The notes: generated by a model not told the origin, from the letters alone. A stretch of DNA of 64,000 nt from Enoplolaimus lenunculus (GCA_030248215.1 JASANG010001532.1:248001-312000); one strand, 5' to 3'. Positions 33,852 through 48,148 are shown, numbered from the stretch's first letter. Numbers and translations: made by a program.

Positions 33852-36416
33852 AGTACTCTTCCGGTCGCGGCAAACATACTTGTTATGACCATGCTTAGGT
33901 ATGTACACTTATGCTTGTTTAAGAGTAGAGGCCGTTTTCTCCCATCCCCACGTACAAAAAAATTTCCATAACATACAATAACTGTCTTGATAAAATTACT
34001 TTAGGATTAGGTTTGAACTTTGTGTTTGGGTTAGCAAAATATATAATAAATAGAAATGTATACCGAAACCATTGTCTTCTATGAAACTTATCAGCAATGT
34101 GGCAATACCGAAAACATTTGCGTTTATATGCGGCCTAAATTGCGCAGCTTGCCTCTCGCGACACGCCGTTACAGATCCACCATAACCCCAAAAATATATT
34201 CAAATGCAATAATTGTTATATTCCAGAATCATTTTAACAAATCACACCAAATGTTTTTTATCCGTTCATTTACGTGTGTACTAAAATAGTAATATACACA
34301 AACCTGCTCAAGCACATATTATAAAACTGCCAAAAAATTTACAAGTTTTTAGGAACTAATTGATCTGTTACACAAACTGAAAATATTTTGGCTTTTAAAA
34401 CGGTTAACACTAAAATAAAAGAACTTTTGATACACTCGGGCTAATGCCGCTATATTATAAAGCTCGCCTGTACTAAACCGTACCTATGCATATATCCGTA
34501 TAAACGCAGCAGAGAAGCTAAAAATAGATATTTCATAATGCTCAAAACGCTTTTTACAAAGATTGAAATTTAGTTTTGGACTTAAAAATATTTCAGCATT
34601 GGTCACGGGTTGTTATCCTTGGTTACCATACACGGCAGTCGACCGACAGAACTACCAAATAGCAAACCTGCAGTTGTCATTTCTATTTTTTGAACCTATT
34701 ACTATTTCAAACTTAACAATTCGCGATCCACACAAAGCTTTCAATTCTAAATAGGACATCGAAACACATAAAGCAGATAGTTATCCGGTTGTACCCTGGC
34801 GTTTAATCAGTGAGTGCATACCCTTTTTGGTAACAGTGCAGTAAAAATATAAGCTAATCAAATTATAAATATAGCTGCACTGCGGGTACAGTTGTATGTT
34901 AGCATTAAACAATTGACCAACACGGCGTTGCACAAATAAAAAGCACAATTGCAATATTTGCCCGTATTGTCAAATTTATGTAGCACGTATCATCAGTTGG
35001 CGATAGGTGCTGTAACCTTCGAATCAGAAAATGATGAGCTTAGTAAATCAGCACATTTTTGCATTTGATTTATCCAACTTCTGTCAAATTTCGAGATCTG
35101 CAACTACAAGAGTTTGTCAGGTTGAAAACCTATCACTAACTATTGATAGGTGCTATACGCATTTAAGAATATGGGTCATATTACGAAAAAAACTAAATAC
35201 AAAACGCTTAAGGGTTGTTCACAATCAATCACTCTCAACAGAACAGAAAAAAAGAACCAGTCTCAGCGAGAAAAAATTCGGAGCCGATACAAGAAAGCAC
35301 TACATATTCTCAGTATATACCTGTGCATACGAGCAGTTTACGTCAAGTCTTCAAACACGAGACGTACAACCAGTGTTTATTTTTCGCCAATCCAAACTCC
35401 ATGACGTCCAAAATATTGATATGTCGGCTAAATTTTTTCTGCTAACAGTTAAATTGGAAACTAAATTTTTTGCGTCATTATATCGAAAATTTAGCTCTGA
35501 TCCCTGTTTCAAGTCAAAACAATTTGAGCTTTGATGGATAGGATTTCGAAAAACGTCAAATTTCTATGGCGTCTAAAATTTTGACTTGGCGCCCAAAATT
35601 TGCAGTTAGTTACAATCCTGCTTACAACAGCTGGTACCCAAATACTTTACACAAAATTTATAGCAGCCGATGGCCAAACGGCAATAGCTGTTTACACAAA
35701 CTTGATATTTAACAAACCGAAAGTTAAAACCGTTTCTTATGCTTTTTCTGGCTTCACAATTTACAGGTATAATAATCCTGACGCATCTGCGCTAAAGTAC
35801 ATAGGTACATAAGGTGTTAGAATATTCAAAATACCGAACTATGTAACAACATTCACATAAACTACTTTCATTAGTATATTAGAAAAATTGCAATGCAGGA
35901 GTAACAGCCATCGGTCGCAAAACTACTGCGCGTTCAAAATAATTTCTTACATAAAACTTATCACACCAACTACACTTATGTTTACTGTACCAATCTGCCA
36001 AAAGGTAATATTATATAACTCGTTAACCAGGATAATTAAATGACACACGTACCTGCAGCCAATCCACAATCAACTCTTAACTTTGCTACTTCCTCATTTT
36101 TATCTAAAAATTTTCGCCGACATCAATTATTCCTGCGTCAATTTGTACAAATCGCCGTAAACTTGTATGCACGCCACGTTTGCTCGCATTTAAACGACAA
36201 ACGTGTTATTGCTCAAAACATAATTATAAAAATTCTTCATTCACCCGCAAGCGGCCCATCACCTCGAGTCCACATTTTAAATGTTGCCTTTAACGAAAAT
36301 GCTGTGATAATTCAATCAGTGTTTGAGTTCATGATCATTCAACCAGTGTTTGAGTTTAATGATGTAAATGAGTAAAAAATATTCAAAATGAGTGTTTCCA
36401 AAATTAGTATTGGTAA
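33852..36416. other. No gene recognised
   Basis: Several medium frames lie here, the longest at 35031-35534 plus strand (167 codons), with others at 34056-34289, 35150-35445 and 35600-35812. None shows a domain, signal peptide or splice partner, and three overlap in different frames. The last part should hold the 3' untranslated region of the minus-strand TatD gene. Confidence 0.5.
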
Positions 36417-39400
36417 TCAAATACCATACAGCGTACGAGTATTCTGTCGTACTGATCGCAACACATCGGCGACACTTTTGTTTTTAACCGATGCAATCTT
36501 TAACGCAACGTAAATGCCCATACCAGGATGACTCCAGCGTAATCCACCGTAATCAGGTAATTTGTGCTAAAATAGGATTACTTTAATCAATATAATTCCG
36601 ATATAACCATTAACAAGACATTTGGCGGAAAGCCAAATATATGGTCACCGCAAGGTATACAAGCAAATAGTTGCACATGTTAGCATCCGCAGCTTCTGTT
36701 ATTTGAACTAAGTACGTAAATTAATTTTCATACACTAAATCTCGAAATGGTTGGCGGAAAGCAAGCTCAAATGGAAACACAAACTATTCTAAACGTTGCA
36801 ATGCTTTTCAGCTGCTGCACTATTTTTACCGTATGGTATATGTGGAAGCGGTTCAATCCTGCAGTTATCAAAACTGTTTTGTACCTAAGAATTATGCTTT
36901 GGACATCTTTCTACCATTCACAACGGAAAATTACATCCATTCAGTTTCAATAAATATAAAATTTGTGTACTAAATATTATTCCACCAATAGAATTAACAA
37001 TTACGTAGTTTTGTCAGTTTATACATATATAAGTCGGCGTATATTGACATATTTTCCACTGGAATCCTATTTTTCCGCCTACAATACTTGTTACTACGTT
37101 TTTTGTGTGCTCAGTATGCTTCGGCTTTACAAAATTTATTTGTTCAGAACTATTTTGGCACTAATAACAGCTCTTTCGTTTTCACGCTTGGAAAAATACG
37201 CGTGATGAGAATCACATAAAAACTCAATGCATGTCAACGTCGGACCGGATAATAACCAACCGGATGTTCACCCAAGCTAGCATCGAAAGTTGTGCATTGC
37301 TGGAAACATTTGAGTCGCGCAAAAGTATATGTGTACTGAACTAAAATGAACTATTAGCTTGGATTTTTGGTTTTTATTGCAGTTCAAAAACATGAGCTCC
37401 TTAATAACTGTTAGCTTAGATTTTTGATTTTTATTATACACAGTTCGAAAAACAGAAGCTTCTTAACTTGACAGAAATGCAATTGCAACAAGGCGTTAAA
37501 TTTGTTCGCTTGTAAAAGTCAGCTTAACTTATATCCATAGTGTACGTTTGTGAAAAATTCCAGAACAAAATTACTATTTGTAATAGACTTACAAAACGTT
37601 CTTTCCTATTTACAACACATGGTTCGTTGAAGATTGCTGCAAGAGAAAACAGTGTCACCACCCAAAGGTGGTGATAAAAAGGATGTTATCAGACAATCTG
37701 GTACGTGAGTTTCACACTATGCTTAAACAGAAAAATAGAAAAAACGAAACCTAAACCGGGACAAGAATGCTCACGACCCATTATATCAGGGTATTAGAAC
37801 TCATTGACAGCTTGTATCTTCGTCGAATAAAGCACACAAAGCCAACTAACCAAGCTTGGCAAAAAGTACGGTGCGTCAGTTTCGATGAGTAATCGATTTT
37901 CGTCAACAAATTCAATAACTTTGTTTAAATCTGATGCAAGATCAACCGGAGGCCGGTGGATCAACGGTGTAAGTCCAATATACAAATTGGGAAAGGCACG
38001 CATCCATTCTTTTGCAATGTGTAAATCACGTGTAAAACAGTGTCGGTGAATTTTGTGATCACGAGGCACATGCTAAAATATTTGAAATATAAATCAAATA
38101 TAAAGAGAATAATTATATGACTAATGCTGGTGTTTCAAACTGACTTTACTGGTAACAGCAAAATCCCAATTTAATCGAAAAAAACTGAACATTCACTACT
38201 AGAGCTTGAACTAGGTTTTTATTCCAACCATTACTCACAACTCTATTTTAAAAGATTACCATAAATTCGAAATAGCCAATAAAATTGCAAGTAACATACC
38301 GCGCTAAAGGCGGCACTTGTTTTTATCACTTGGTTTTCAGTGCCGTCGAATTCGCACGTGATGCCGCATTAAAATATGCAAAAAGTATACCGCCCCTATA
38401 AGAAAATGTCATATTAAATTAATGGCGCAACTTACAGTTTTTAAAATTTCAAAGCAATCTTCATCGGCATCGCGACAATGAATTACAATTGGTTTTCCAA
38501 GACGCACTGCGATTTCAAGTTGTTTAATGAATACTCGTTTTTGTAAATCGTGGTCACTGTTATTTCTGAAATAAGAGCAGTGTGAACGACAACCAGGGAT
38601 ACCGCATAAACTTAGCTAAAGTAAACGCAATAAATAAAAGCCATAAAAAGCTCTTCTCTTGTATAGTTCCTTCAACATTTACGATTAGGCTTATAACATG
38701 ACTTACCTATACGCCAAAGATTAACCTTTAAGTTAGACCTAAATCTAAAAAAACCGTTAACCTGAAAAGAGTGGAATAGTGTACATAAAAGCCAACCTTG
38801 ACATCCGGTTTCGAAAATTACCTGCAAACACTTATTACCTGTGGCTATAATCTAATCCCATTTCTCCTATTCCAACGCAACGATCACTCAGGCAACGTGC
38901 AATAAGTGCTTCTTCTACTTGTGACGTCCACAACACAACGCTGTGCGGATGACATCCAAACGCAGTATAAATATCTTCATTCTGAAAATACAGTGTTTTT
39001 CAGCTTTTAAACGTTAAAACCATTCAAGGTGCGATTTTATAAATCTCACATTTTAAAAACTCACGGTTTATGGTTATCGGGTTTACGGTATTGTTCTGAC
39101 CTCGAGCTTTAAACTTGAATCGTTTCCTTAATGAATTTCACATATTGTTTAATTTAATTTATTAATTAACGTATTGTAGCTCTAAGTCTGCGCACACCAT
39201 GCACCTAATAGTGCGCAAAAGTTCAATTCTAATGTAGCTTACTACTTCTAATTTTAAGTTAAGAATTACCTAACAGAGCGATTCACGGAAATTATCCTGC
39301 AAAATAGCCTGGGCATGTACTGACGAAACGCGGATTTTCAGCCATCAGATTTAAGCTACGCAGCCATGCACACTTACTTTTCGTTAATGTGGTGTTAAAT

Positions 39401-42400
39401 ATTGAGGTCGCATGCTGGCTGCAATTCCAATCAAAACGGTGTCAGTTATAGTTAATTCTGATAACTGCTGTGAGTTACAAATGCCCATACTGTTGCATAC
39501 CTCAGCCAGAGTCTCCCACAGGTTGCCAGGGCTATCATCTATAAACACTTGTGGATCACAAAAGTCAGCGATGCAAGCTTCATACGTCGGCGGCCAAGAT
39601 GCAGCAAACTTCTCCTAAAAGTTTAGATGTCAAAACACTAAGTTAGTAATCAGACTCACAATAAGTCACATTTTCCACTGGCTATGCTTTCAAAGCTAAA
39701 ACTTTTAAACACCACAATATGTACACATATGTAACATTGCTTTCAAATTCAGTAATATAGTAACAATGCAGAAACGGTCTATGAAAACCCAGATCATAAA
39801 TCTCATCTGCAAGATAACAAACCTTAAATTTTGTCCACGACAGTTTAAATTTTTGATTTTTGAACATAAAATCAATGTGACAGTGGGTATCGACAAATTT
39901 TGCACCTTCGTGCACTTGCTGCGCATCAAAGTACATTTTGCAATCCAACGCGCTCGCCTGGTGCGACCCAGTATCGTAGGAGGATTTGTAACCTAGCATA
40001 AAGAAACCAAACTTTATTATGCTTCAAACATGACACTTAGCATAATGACTTAAACTTTGCCTATAAATCAAATTAACATTTGACAGCGCTCAGGAGACAA
40101 TACCCAGCAAACAAGCAAAATTTCAACAGCTTGCGTGCCGATAGATGTTGCATAGCCCAATAAACAACACACTTTTCAGTATGTTAAAGCATACACTCGG
40201 TATGACACTTATACAAGAGAACACTAACATGTTCCAACTGCCTCTTCTCACAACTCTGATTACCTACCATCATTGCGTTGGTTTTCAGTAAATTTTTAAG
40301 TTTTTCAAAACACTTTTAACCCAGAATAGATCAACAAAACTAAGTAGGTATTCTAACTATCCTAAAATCTACCAAGTAACTTATCTTTATCAAATCTATA
40401 GGCCTACACAGGTAACACGACTAGTTATTTAAAATTTAACCAAGTAACTTATCTATCTTAAATCTGTACTTAAGCCCAATGCATATAGTCTTGGTCTACT
40501 ATCCGAAATTAGCCAAACAATTTTTCGACATACCGCTCCGGTCGTTATTGCCAGAAAAGCCAGTCGCGCCGCCACCTCGAGAACTCAAAACACTATTGAT
40601 GGGTTCGCCAAATACCGAAGACATTCCGTCTCGGCCATTTTTCGTTGCACCACCGCCACTGCTTGCATTAAGTGAAAATCGTGGCCGATTAGTGTTTGTT
40701 CCGCAGTGGGTGTTAGACGCATTCGGTATATCCCAACGGCTGAGCACGTCTATAATGTCAAAAATAATACATATACGTAAAAGGTACGCACTGCACGGCT
40801 AAAAGAGCCCTGCGTTGTGAAAGAAAAAAACTTAAGACTCAGTTTACGATGTCTGAACTGCCGTGATATCTTGTCAACAACTTTGCGCGTTGTTCTATGG
40901 TACACAAAACTCCTTTAACTCTATGATAATTCGATATCATTTTGATCTATGGTATTGTTAACAAAATCCTCTCAACAAACCCATCTACTGATGAAAACTT
41001 TTCTCTACCTTCTTCAGGTGGTTTAATTAGTCGTGTAGGGGCATCTGGTTCGTGTGTGGGTTTTTGCCACCGGTACCGACGTTCATTTGGCGCTGCTGTT
41101 GACGAGATTGATTTCGGTTGCATCGATAAGAATTCGTCAGTTTGAAACACAGGAGATGACGTTGCGATAATATTCTGCAATTGCGGACTCGCTGTCAACG
41201 AAGCAGACGAAGACACTACCAACTGCGACGTTGGTTGAACCTGAGCCGTTGCAGTAGCTTAAAACAAAACAACATCATAATTCACAAGGCACTGTTCGGA
41301 CTGAATATCTGGGTTTTCATAGTGGAATGGATTCTACGCACGTACCCAGAGAGGGTGCACACTGAAGAAACAAGAAGTTTCAGCTTCAAACAAGTATCTT
41401 TTATCTCCAAATACAACCGTCTCCCTCCAGCATCGGAACTCCAGCTGGCACGATTGCCATGGCTACTGCGCTAGCTGCCTAGTGAATCCCCAGCGTACAA
41501 ACACAACAAAACCATGATTATAATTTTTAGAGGCACCGTACTCAGTACGGTACCTACACATATGAATCTAAAAACAAAAATCACAACAAGTATAATAATA
41601 ACTCTGCTACTTGCCACTGTTGTACTTGTACTTTTTACTTACGTCAAATCAAATTCGTGAAAAAGAAAAGTACTTAAAATTGAGGCTTTGTGTCAATGCC
41701 GTACACTCCGTTCATTGTAACTACAAGAATGTAGAAATACCAACATTGTATTAATTCGCATATATTTTAGAATTACATAGGTTGCTGGCAAAAATACCTT
41801 GCACATTATGAACAGGCTGTACGTACGCGGGACCAGGGACAACTTGTTGTACTGAATGATTTGTTTCGCTATGCTCACATGCGCCGATGGTATGACTTTC
41901 GCCAGAATCTAACGGAGTAGGTGTACCAGAACAATCACTTGAAATATTTGGCGGTTGTCTTTGCTGAAAAAATCACTCTTGGTCACTGCGCTACTTTGAA
42001 TTTGAGTACCGAACAAAAACACGCCTTATAATTCTGAGCTGCCCGAACATTACGGCACCATCTTTGACGTGGCGCTAAACGTTTCAAAAATTTTAATGCC
42101 ATCCGGGGCGTTGGCCGCCATTCGTTACAGCCCGGTATCGTACCGTTATTGTACACGTACGATAATTATAGCGACAGTTAGCACCTTCAAGTGCGACCTG
42201 TATTTTCTTCTAATCCATACCTACAGCCAGCAGCTTATGCTAAAAATTGGCATTCAAACTTACATTTCCGCCCACAATACCACTAATTGCACTGGCAAAT
42301 ATTCTCGTTTGTGCTCCTGCTCTTGCTTTAGTGCGTGAGGTGCGCTGTTGCTGCATTTCTATTTCGTTTCCAGCAACAGACACAATAGTTTTTTGTTCGG

Positions 42401-45400
42401 TGGTCTCACCAAGATGGGAGTCCGAATATATTGAAGGGACGGCGTTAGCTACGAGTTCCGGATTTGGTTTCGCTGATGATGGAGGAGTTCGAGATTTATT
42501 AGTGTCTTCTGTGCTATACGGAACGGTCCGTCGAATAACAGTTTTCGAAACTGGTAAAGGCGCTAATTCTGCATCGTCCACAAGCGTGTGTGAAGCACTT
42601 GAGGTTGCAGGTCCAGATTCAGGAGTATTAACTGAAAATCAAATGGCTATTTAACCCTTAGAGTAATAGTTCAATAAGACCTACGTTTCGGCAACAAATA
42701 TCCTGTAATGTAGAATACCGGAGCTGAATGTCAATTTTTTGCCACGGTGGATACCAGATTGCATCTTAGTGTTAAGTGAGAGTGACATAATACAACAACA
42801 GAAAACCAGCTTTGAGCATACGATAACATTATAAATAAGACCAATATAAACGTTTTAGTCTATTCTAATTGCGAGTTGAACTATACTTTTCTGTGCCGTG
42901 CACAGCCACATGGCGTCTTCCGACACCGCGCGGCGCCATCCGCAACAGCGAGTCACCCAAATAAAAGAAGGTTTTTGATGAGCTGCGCGGCGGCGCCCGC
43001 AGCGCGTTTTGTAACAATTATTTTATGACATCACGCACACTGGCATGCAGCGTCGCGCTCCGAGTATAGATTACCCTTATACAGTTATATTCAAAACAAA
43101 ACATGACAAGAAGATGAAAAATTAAATCTTTCAATTACTGACTACATAGCTTATGTATGTACTGTTTATTGGCTTACAACTGCATCAAAATAAAATACAT
43201 TTGTCGGACCGTCTGAAATGTATAAAAAATTGCTAGAAAAACATACACATTAAAAATGTTCAATCAAGGTCGAATAGTACTGCCTTAATTAATGTCAAAC
43301 TACACTCGTGAGGTATATGGCTTACCAGATGAAGTAGAAACACCACCGTTACTGCACGTAGCATCCGCGTTGGTCGACGAACCTATAGGAGGAAACTCTT
43401 CTTCACTCATTCGATGCGGGACTGAGCAAACCTAAAACAATTCATATTGTAGACAACTGATAAAAACCATTGCATGTTTTGTTTGCTGACCGAAGATGTG
43501 CTGTTTCTGGAGCTCACAACATACCTAATATAATAAATAGTGAACAGTTTTCGCTGAGCAAATACAAAACTCAAACTAAGGGGGAATCGCCTCTAAAATT
43601 TCACAAGAGGGGGCAGACCGGCCGCCATTTGTGTAACTAGCACTTTGGGAAGGGTGTGTCTTCTAAAAAATTTTCGAGGGGGTTTCTTGTTTTACAAACT
43701 GAAAATATATCTAAAGCCCTTTTACGAAACATATTGAAAAGGGAGGATTTGACCTTTACACCGTTCCTGGCTTCCCCTTTACTATATGGTAACCAAACAT
43801 CAGGAAGCAGTAGACATAAACGATCAATTTACTTCACTCCAATACGCCATCTGTGATGGTAGCACAGGATCTGGTAGCAATGGTTTTCGGTGACCGCTAC
43901 TGCTGACATTGTTTCCCAAAAGACCTGTGGTATCAATGGTGCCACCGTATTGAATTTCAGTATGAACAGTCGGTGGCATCTGTTCGAAAGTTCGTGTGTC
44001 ACCCGCTGGCTGGCGCGTGGCATCCAAATTTGGATGCTGAGGTAAGCCATGGAAAGGCTGCTGCAGGTTGTTGTGCTGTGTGTTAAACGAGGGCACAGGA
44101 ATTGGTTCCAAGCTTGCGTCGAGTGATTCAGCAGTACTTAGAGTGGCATGCGACTGTTGTGGGTAACCATGTTGCTGCTCCAAGCTTGTGCCAACTGATG
44201 CAGCAGTAGTTAGAGCGGCATGTTGCTAATAAAAGTATTAGCAATGTGATTAATACGTATACGGGCAGGCATAAAGGCGCCTCTTTTCCGATATTTTCCC
44301 ACAACCCCCCCCCCTCCGGCTGAAAACTTCTCCTACATCATTGAAAGGGTATATTGCGTGTTAGAAAAATCTTCTTACCGCTCCTGTACAAATGTGGCTG
44401 CTATATCTACTAACACTTCCTAGTTGTGTGGTGGCATATTAAAGACCCAAAAGCCTGGTCCCGTCCCTGGTAACGGGATTTAAAACCACAACACAGGGGT
44501 TAATGCTTGATTTGCCTAGGCGTATCCAGGGCGAAGTTGTAATAAAATATTTACACGACTGAATGTGTCTTGAAGACTTGAACAAAAACTTTATAAAACC
44601 TGTACTTTGGTACTGAGTACCGGACCTCGGCATTATAAGTCTCGATCCCGGCAAAAATTCCTCTTCGGGACAACTCTACTGCATATAAATAAGTACTTAC
44701 TTTATTCATAACACAAAATCAGTCCAACCTTTAAAAACAAACAAACCAGCTTAAAAATAAACAAATTAGAGATATCCAGGGGCCAGGATTTTTACCGGGG
44801 CCGGAGCCCCGACACCACAGGCGGGCTAGCAAAATACACTAAACTTCAAATTTTATGTATTTTATGTATATACCATTTACGTAAGCACGTACCTCGGAGT
44901 AGTGTTTAAAAAACAAGTTTATACAGCAGCAATGTTTTGCTACGTGGTAAAGCCGTTTTAAATGTTTTTCATCTAGCATTGGAGCAGATAGGTAAATGTT
45001 TTTGTGGTTTCGTCCATGATACCGTATGGCTCCTGCACTATCTGCCCCCAACTCGGTGCCGGGGCTAGGGCTCCGGTACTCGTGTTCGCGTTCGGTATCT
45101 GTAAAACGGTTATTTCATTAAATTTCTACACGTAGCTTCTCTTTAATCATCATTTAACCAACTATTATTAGTTGTTGGCATCAAAACCTAGTTTTGGTCA
45201 CAAACCTGCATAAACATATCATTTTGACCGCTAAATGACTGGCAACTGGCAGCTGATTGATGTACCGCAGTAACATAACTGGTATTTGACGAACACTGGC
45301 CAGAGCCACCAGCTAATGGAGCCAATTGACAGTTGGTGATCCCGAGATTTGGGTACACAACATTTTGCGAATACTGAGCATGCTGCATAGGCGAAGACAG

Positions 45401-48148
45401 AACTGGCCCGGCCGCAAATGAAGAATAGCCACATGCCAGATCTCTAACCTAAAACAGAATGCAATTCTACCTATGCAACGTATGCGATTGAACGTGGGGC
45501 TTCCGGCAAAAAACCGACATGCAGCTTCTTCAGCGTAAGTTACACTATGACACGCTGTGCAAGAACAAAATCTAGAAGCCATTTAAATTTCAATGATTCC
45601 ACCAGCCATCACCTTTTAACACATCGAGCAATTAACCTTTTACTTTCAATAGAATTCTATTCTAATAGAAGTTTCATACACACATGTACCGCATTTTATC
45701 ACGTAACCTTAATTTAAACTTTAACACATTCTAATTTTGTCTGAAAAGCGGAAATAAAGTTTGCTTGGTTCCGCTTAGCCTGAAAGTTACGCATAAATCT
45801 AACAATTGAAGAACGTCGTTGAGTTTCGTCTGTGACCAACCTCTGCTATTAAAGCGTTGTTTTGTTTTTGTTTGACAACACAAATCGGGGAAATACTGCT
45901 ACAGTTGCTGCTGTTGCTTGCATTTAGGCTTGCACGATTTTCAACTGAAAGCGTATTTGTTACACGGGTCGCCGCACGAATAGTAGATGGAGGAGGACCT
46001 GGACCTATCTTCCACCCACCAACAGTACACGCAGCTACTGTGCAAATATTAGCGGTTCGTGGATATCCCGGTTGTGGGCATTCTCCGTTAAAAACTCTTG
46101 AATCTGTTTTATGCGAAGACATGTTGCTATCATTGTAACCAGAAACAGACGGAGTTTGACCATCGACACGACACAATCGCCAAAAATCATCACAAGGCAC
46201 CCGTCCTGGCATTACAGGATCAGGAGACTGAGATCCTCCATAATTCGAACCCAACAAACTCGATGGATACCGTACATCAGTGACGGAAGCCAAAGCCGAT
46301 TGCATCGACGCTGAACCACTGAGTCGTTGATAATTATCAGATTCATGATGATACTCACGAGATGTACCCGGTCCTGAAATTGGCAAGGGTTGATGACTTG
46401 AATTTGATTCACAGTTCGACAACAAACCATTCTTAGAGCCGGGCAACACTGCTGAATTTAATCCAACGCCGATGCGCGACCTTAAAATGCAATCAATTTC
46501 ATCGTCTGATTCCGGGAGCGGCTTGTATTCCGCTTCAAATACCGCATCCATGAACGAGTCACAAGAAGCCTGGCAGAAGCCACCGGCACTTGTAATAATA
46601 CCTCTACGTGTACCATTATTTTTGCTCAACATTTGAGCTCTACCGGCAGTAGCCCCAGTCGCATTAGTATTTCTTTGACGTTTATTTCCCACAGAAGCAT
46701 TTCTCGCTGCTCCTGTAGACTCTGACAAATCAGAACAACGTTCACCTAACGACATCTGCAGTTTGCGCTTGGATTTAGGTTCACCCTCCCCTCCGCTATG
46801 CGAACCGTCGTTCGAATTTGATATGATAGTCTTTAATCTGGAATCAGCTGCATTTTCACTCTCATTACTTGATGAAAAATTTATTAAATCTTGCAATTTG
46901 TTTGGGCTACTATTTGGATTCAGCGCATAGCAATCGTCTCGATTATTTCCAGCCGAATTTTGTGTATGCCTTCTATTATTTCGTGAAGCATACTTGTTCT
47001 GTGCTTGTTGCGGCCGTTGATCTTGATGCTGTTGTTTATGTTGTTCTTGATGGCAATATTGCTGTTGCCTTACATCATCATTTTGCGTTGGCTGCGGTTC
47101 CCCTCCGTGACGTACAAAATATCCCAGATTCTTTGTGCCAGTTATGGGATTTACAGGGACTTTATCTGGGTCCATATTTTTCAAGCGACAATAGTCATTG
47201 TACGATTCACGTGCTAGGTCGAACGGAATTGATTTAGGACGAACTGCACTGTAGGAATACGCGAAGATTGAATTACTGTCTGACGTTCCAGTGTCCCTGA
47301 AGAAATATGCAACATCTGCGCGTGTATGAACCAATGCCATAATCACAACAGCATTTTAACGGATATGTTTTGCTATCAAAAAGAGAAAAAGAAGCATACA
47401 AACTATATAACATAAGCGACTCCGTCCCAAAATAAAAATTTAATCAAGGTTCAAAATTCTTTCATAGTTCAAAATTCTTTCATAAGCAGCATATATATGT
47501 ATATATGGCCAGAAGGTACCGGGGCCATACGGTACCGTGAACAAAACCAAAAAACATTTACTTATCGGCTCAAATGCTAAATAGAAAACATTTAAAACGG
47601 GCTCACCACAAACAAATCACTGCTGCTGTGCGAACTTCTTTTTTAAACACTACGACAGCACTGCAGTACGTAACTTTTTCTACGCATGCCCAATCCTGGC
47701 TCCGACCCCGGTAAAAATCCTGGCCCCGGCTCCGGTAAAACTACTGGCCCCGGGGACATAACTACCTGTTACGAACAGCAATATCAACATCAGCATTGTT
47801 ATATTCAGAGGAAGCAGCATTTCTTTGCTTTTGAAATCTTGGGGCTAACTGCTGCTGTGGCTTAATTTTTGCTCCATCTGATTGCGGATGGTTTACCGAA
47901 CCACCGTGTTTTCGATGAGGTTCGTTCGATATTGTACCAGTCGCGCGCCGATTCGTTCCGTATCCATCCCCTCTGAAAAGCATAGCAACACAATAACAAC
48001 CATTAGATTTAACAAAGCTGTTTACAAACTGCAACATAACATTTTTTCTTTTCTGCTTGCGGTGCCCGGCTACCAGACTTGCATCTGATCCAAGGTTTTT
48101 TGAGTCAACGAGTGAGTCTGGACTCACAATGTTCTCAACCGGAGGCAA
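36417..48148 (-). CDS. TatD-family nuclease, TATDN2-like, with long disordered N-terminus
   Basis: At least 15 minus-strand exons join in frame: 47972-47766, 47296-45841, 45448-45206, 44225-43833, 43431-43326, 42631-42264, 41963-41798, 41257-41009, 40749-40534, 39992-39823, 39614-39501, 38981-38839, 38565-38436, 38072-37851, 36566-36417 (TGA). A probable earlier exon ends at 48030. The true start is not found. The last six exons encode a complete TatD metal-dependent nuclease: [10 protein letters not shown] (metal-binding His pair), [27 protein letters not shown] (Glu), [12 protein letters not shown] (His), HRHCFT (His), ETDAPYFLP (Asp) and [21 protein letters not shown]. All expected ligands are present. 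The preceding roughly 1,000 residues are Gln/Ser/Asn/Pro-rich and look disordered. Such a long extension is the hallmark of animal TATDN2, reported to act on RNA-containing structures. The donor at 45841 (GAG-GTTGGT) is the weakest junction. Two repeats lie in its introns, at 44776 and 47507. Confidence 0.85.
42893..43075. mobile_element. GC-rich MITE, GGTTGC..CTATA family, in a TatD intron
   Basis: Left end GTTGAACTATACTTTTCTG then GCCGTGCACAGCC. Inside are CCGCGCGGCGCC and GCGCGGCGGCGCCC. The right end has CGCTCCGAGTATAG. It matches the ends of 10890-11037 and 54742-54940. It lies between the exons at 42631 and 43326. Confidence 0.65.
44776..45080. mobile_element. GGGGCCAG-ended MITE in a TatD intron
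   Basis: Left end CAGGGGCCAGGATTTTTACC then GGGGCCGGAGCCCC. Right end GTGCCGGGGCTAGGGCTCCGG. The body (on the complement GCTGCTGTATAAAC, TTTTTTAAACACTAC) recurs in the opposite orientation at 47507-47757. The complement offers a spliceable open stretch (acceptor before 45098, donor GAG-GTACGT at 44893), but its phase does not fit the neighbouring exons. Confidence 0.7.
47507..47757. mobile_element. GGGGCCAG-ended MITE next to a TatD splice donor
   Basis: Starts GGCCAGAAGGTACCGGGGCC and ends CCTGGCCCCGGCTCC, CTGGCCCCGGGGAC. It shares its body with 44776-45080 in inverse orientation. Its edge is about 8 bp into the intron that follows the exon ending at 47766. Confidence 0.7.

Noticed and set aside
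35031-35534. 167-codon plus-strand frame
   Set aside because: No domain, signal peptide, splice partner or conserved motif; other frames overlap it. Length alone is not enough.
36747-37205. Plus-strand frames between the last two TatD exons
   Set aside because: They lie in an intron of the opposite-strand gene, lack domains, and the flanking TatD exons join in frame across the region.
44839-45051. Coding exon of the TatD gene
   Set aside because: It lies inside a repeat also found inverted at 47507-47757, and its phase does not join its neighbours. Kept only as a possible exonisation.
45470-45582. Cysteine-rich exon ([14 protein letters not shown]..) of the TatD gene
   Set aside because: No acceptor precedes its ATG, and its donor phase does not fit the next exon at 45448; an uninterrupted reading leaves the exon's frame.
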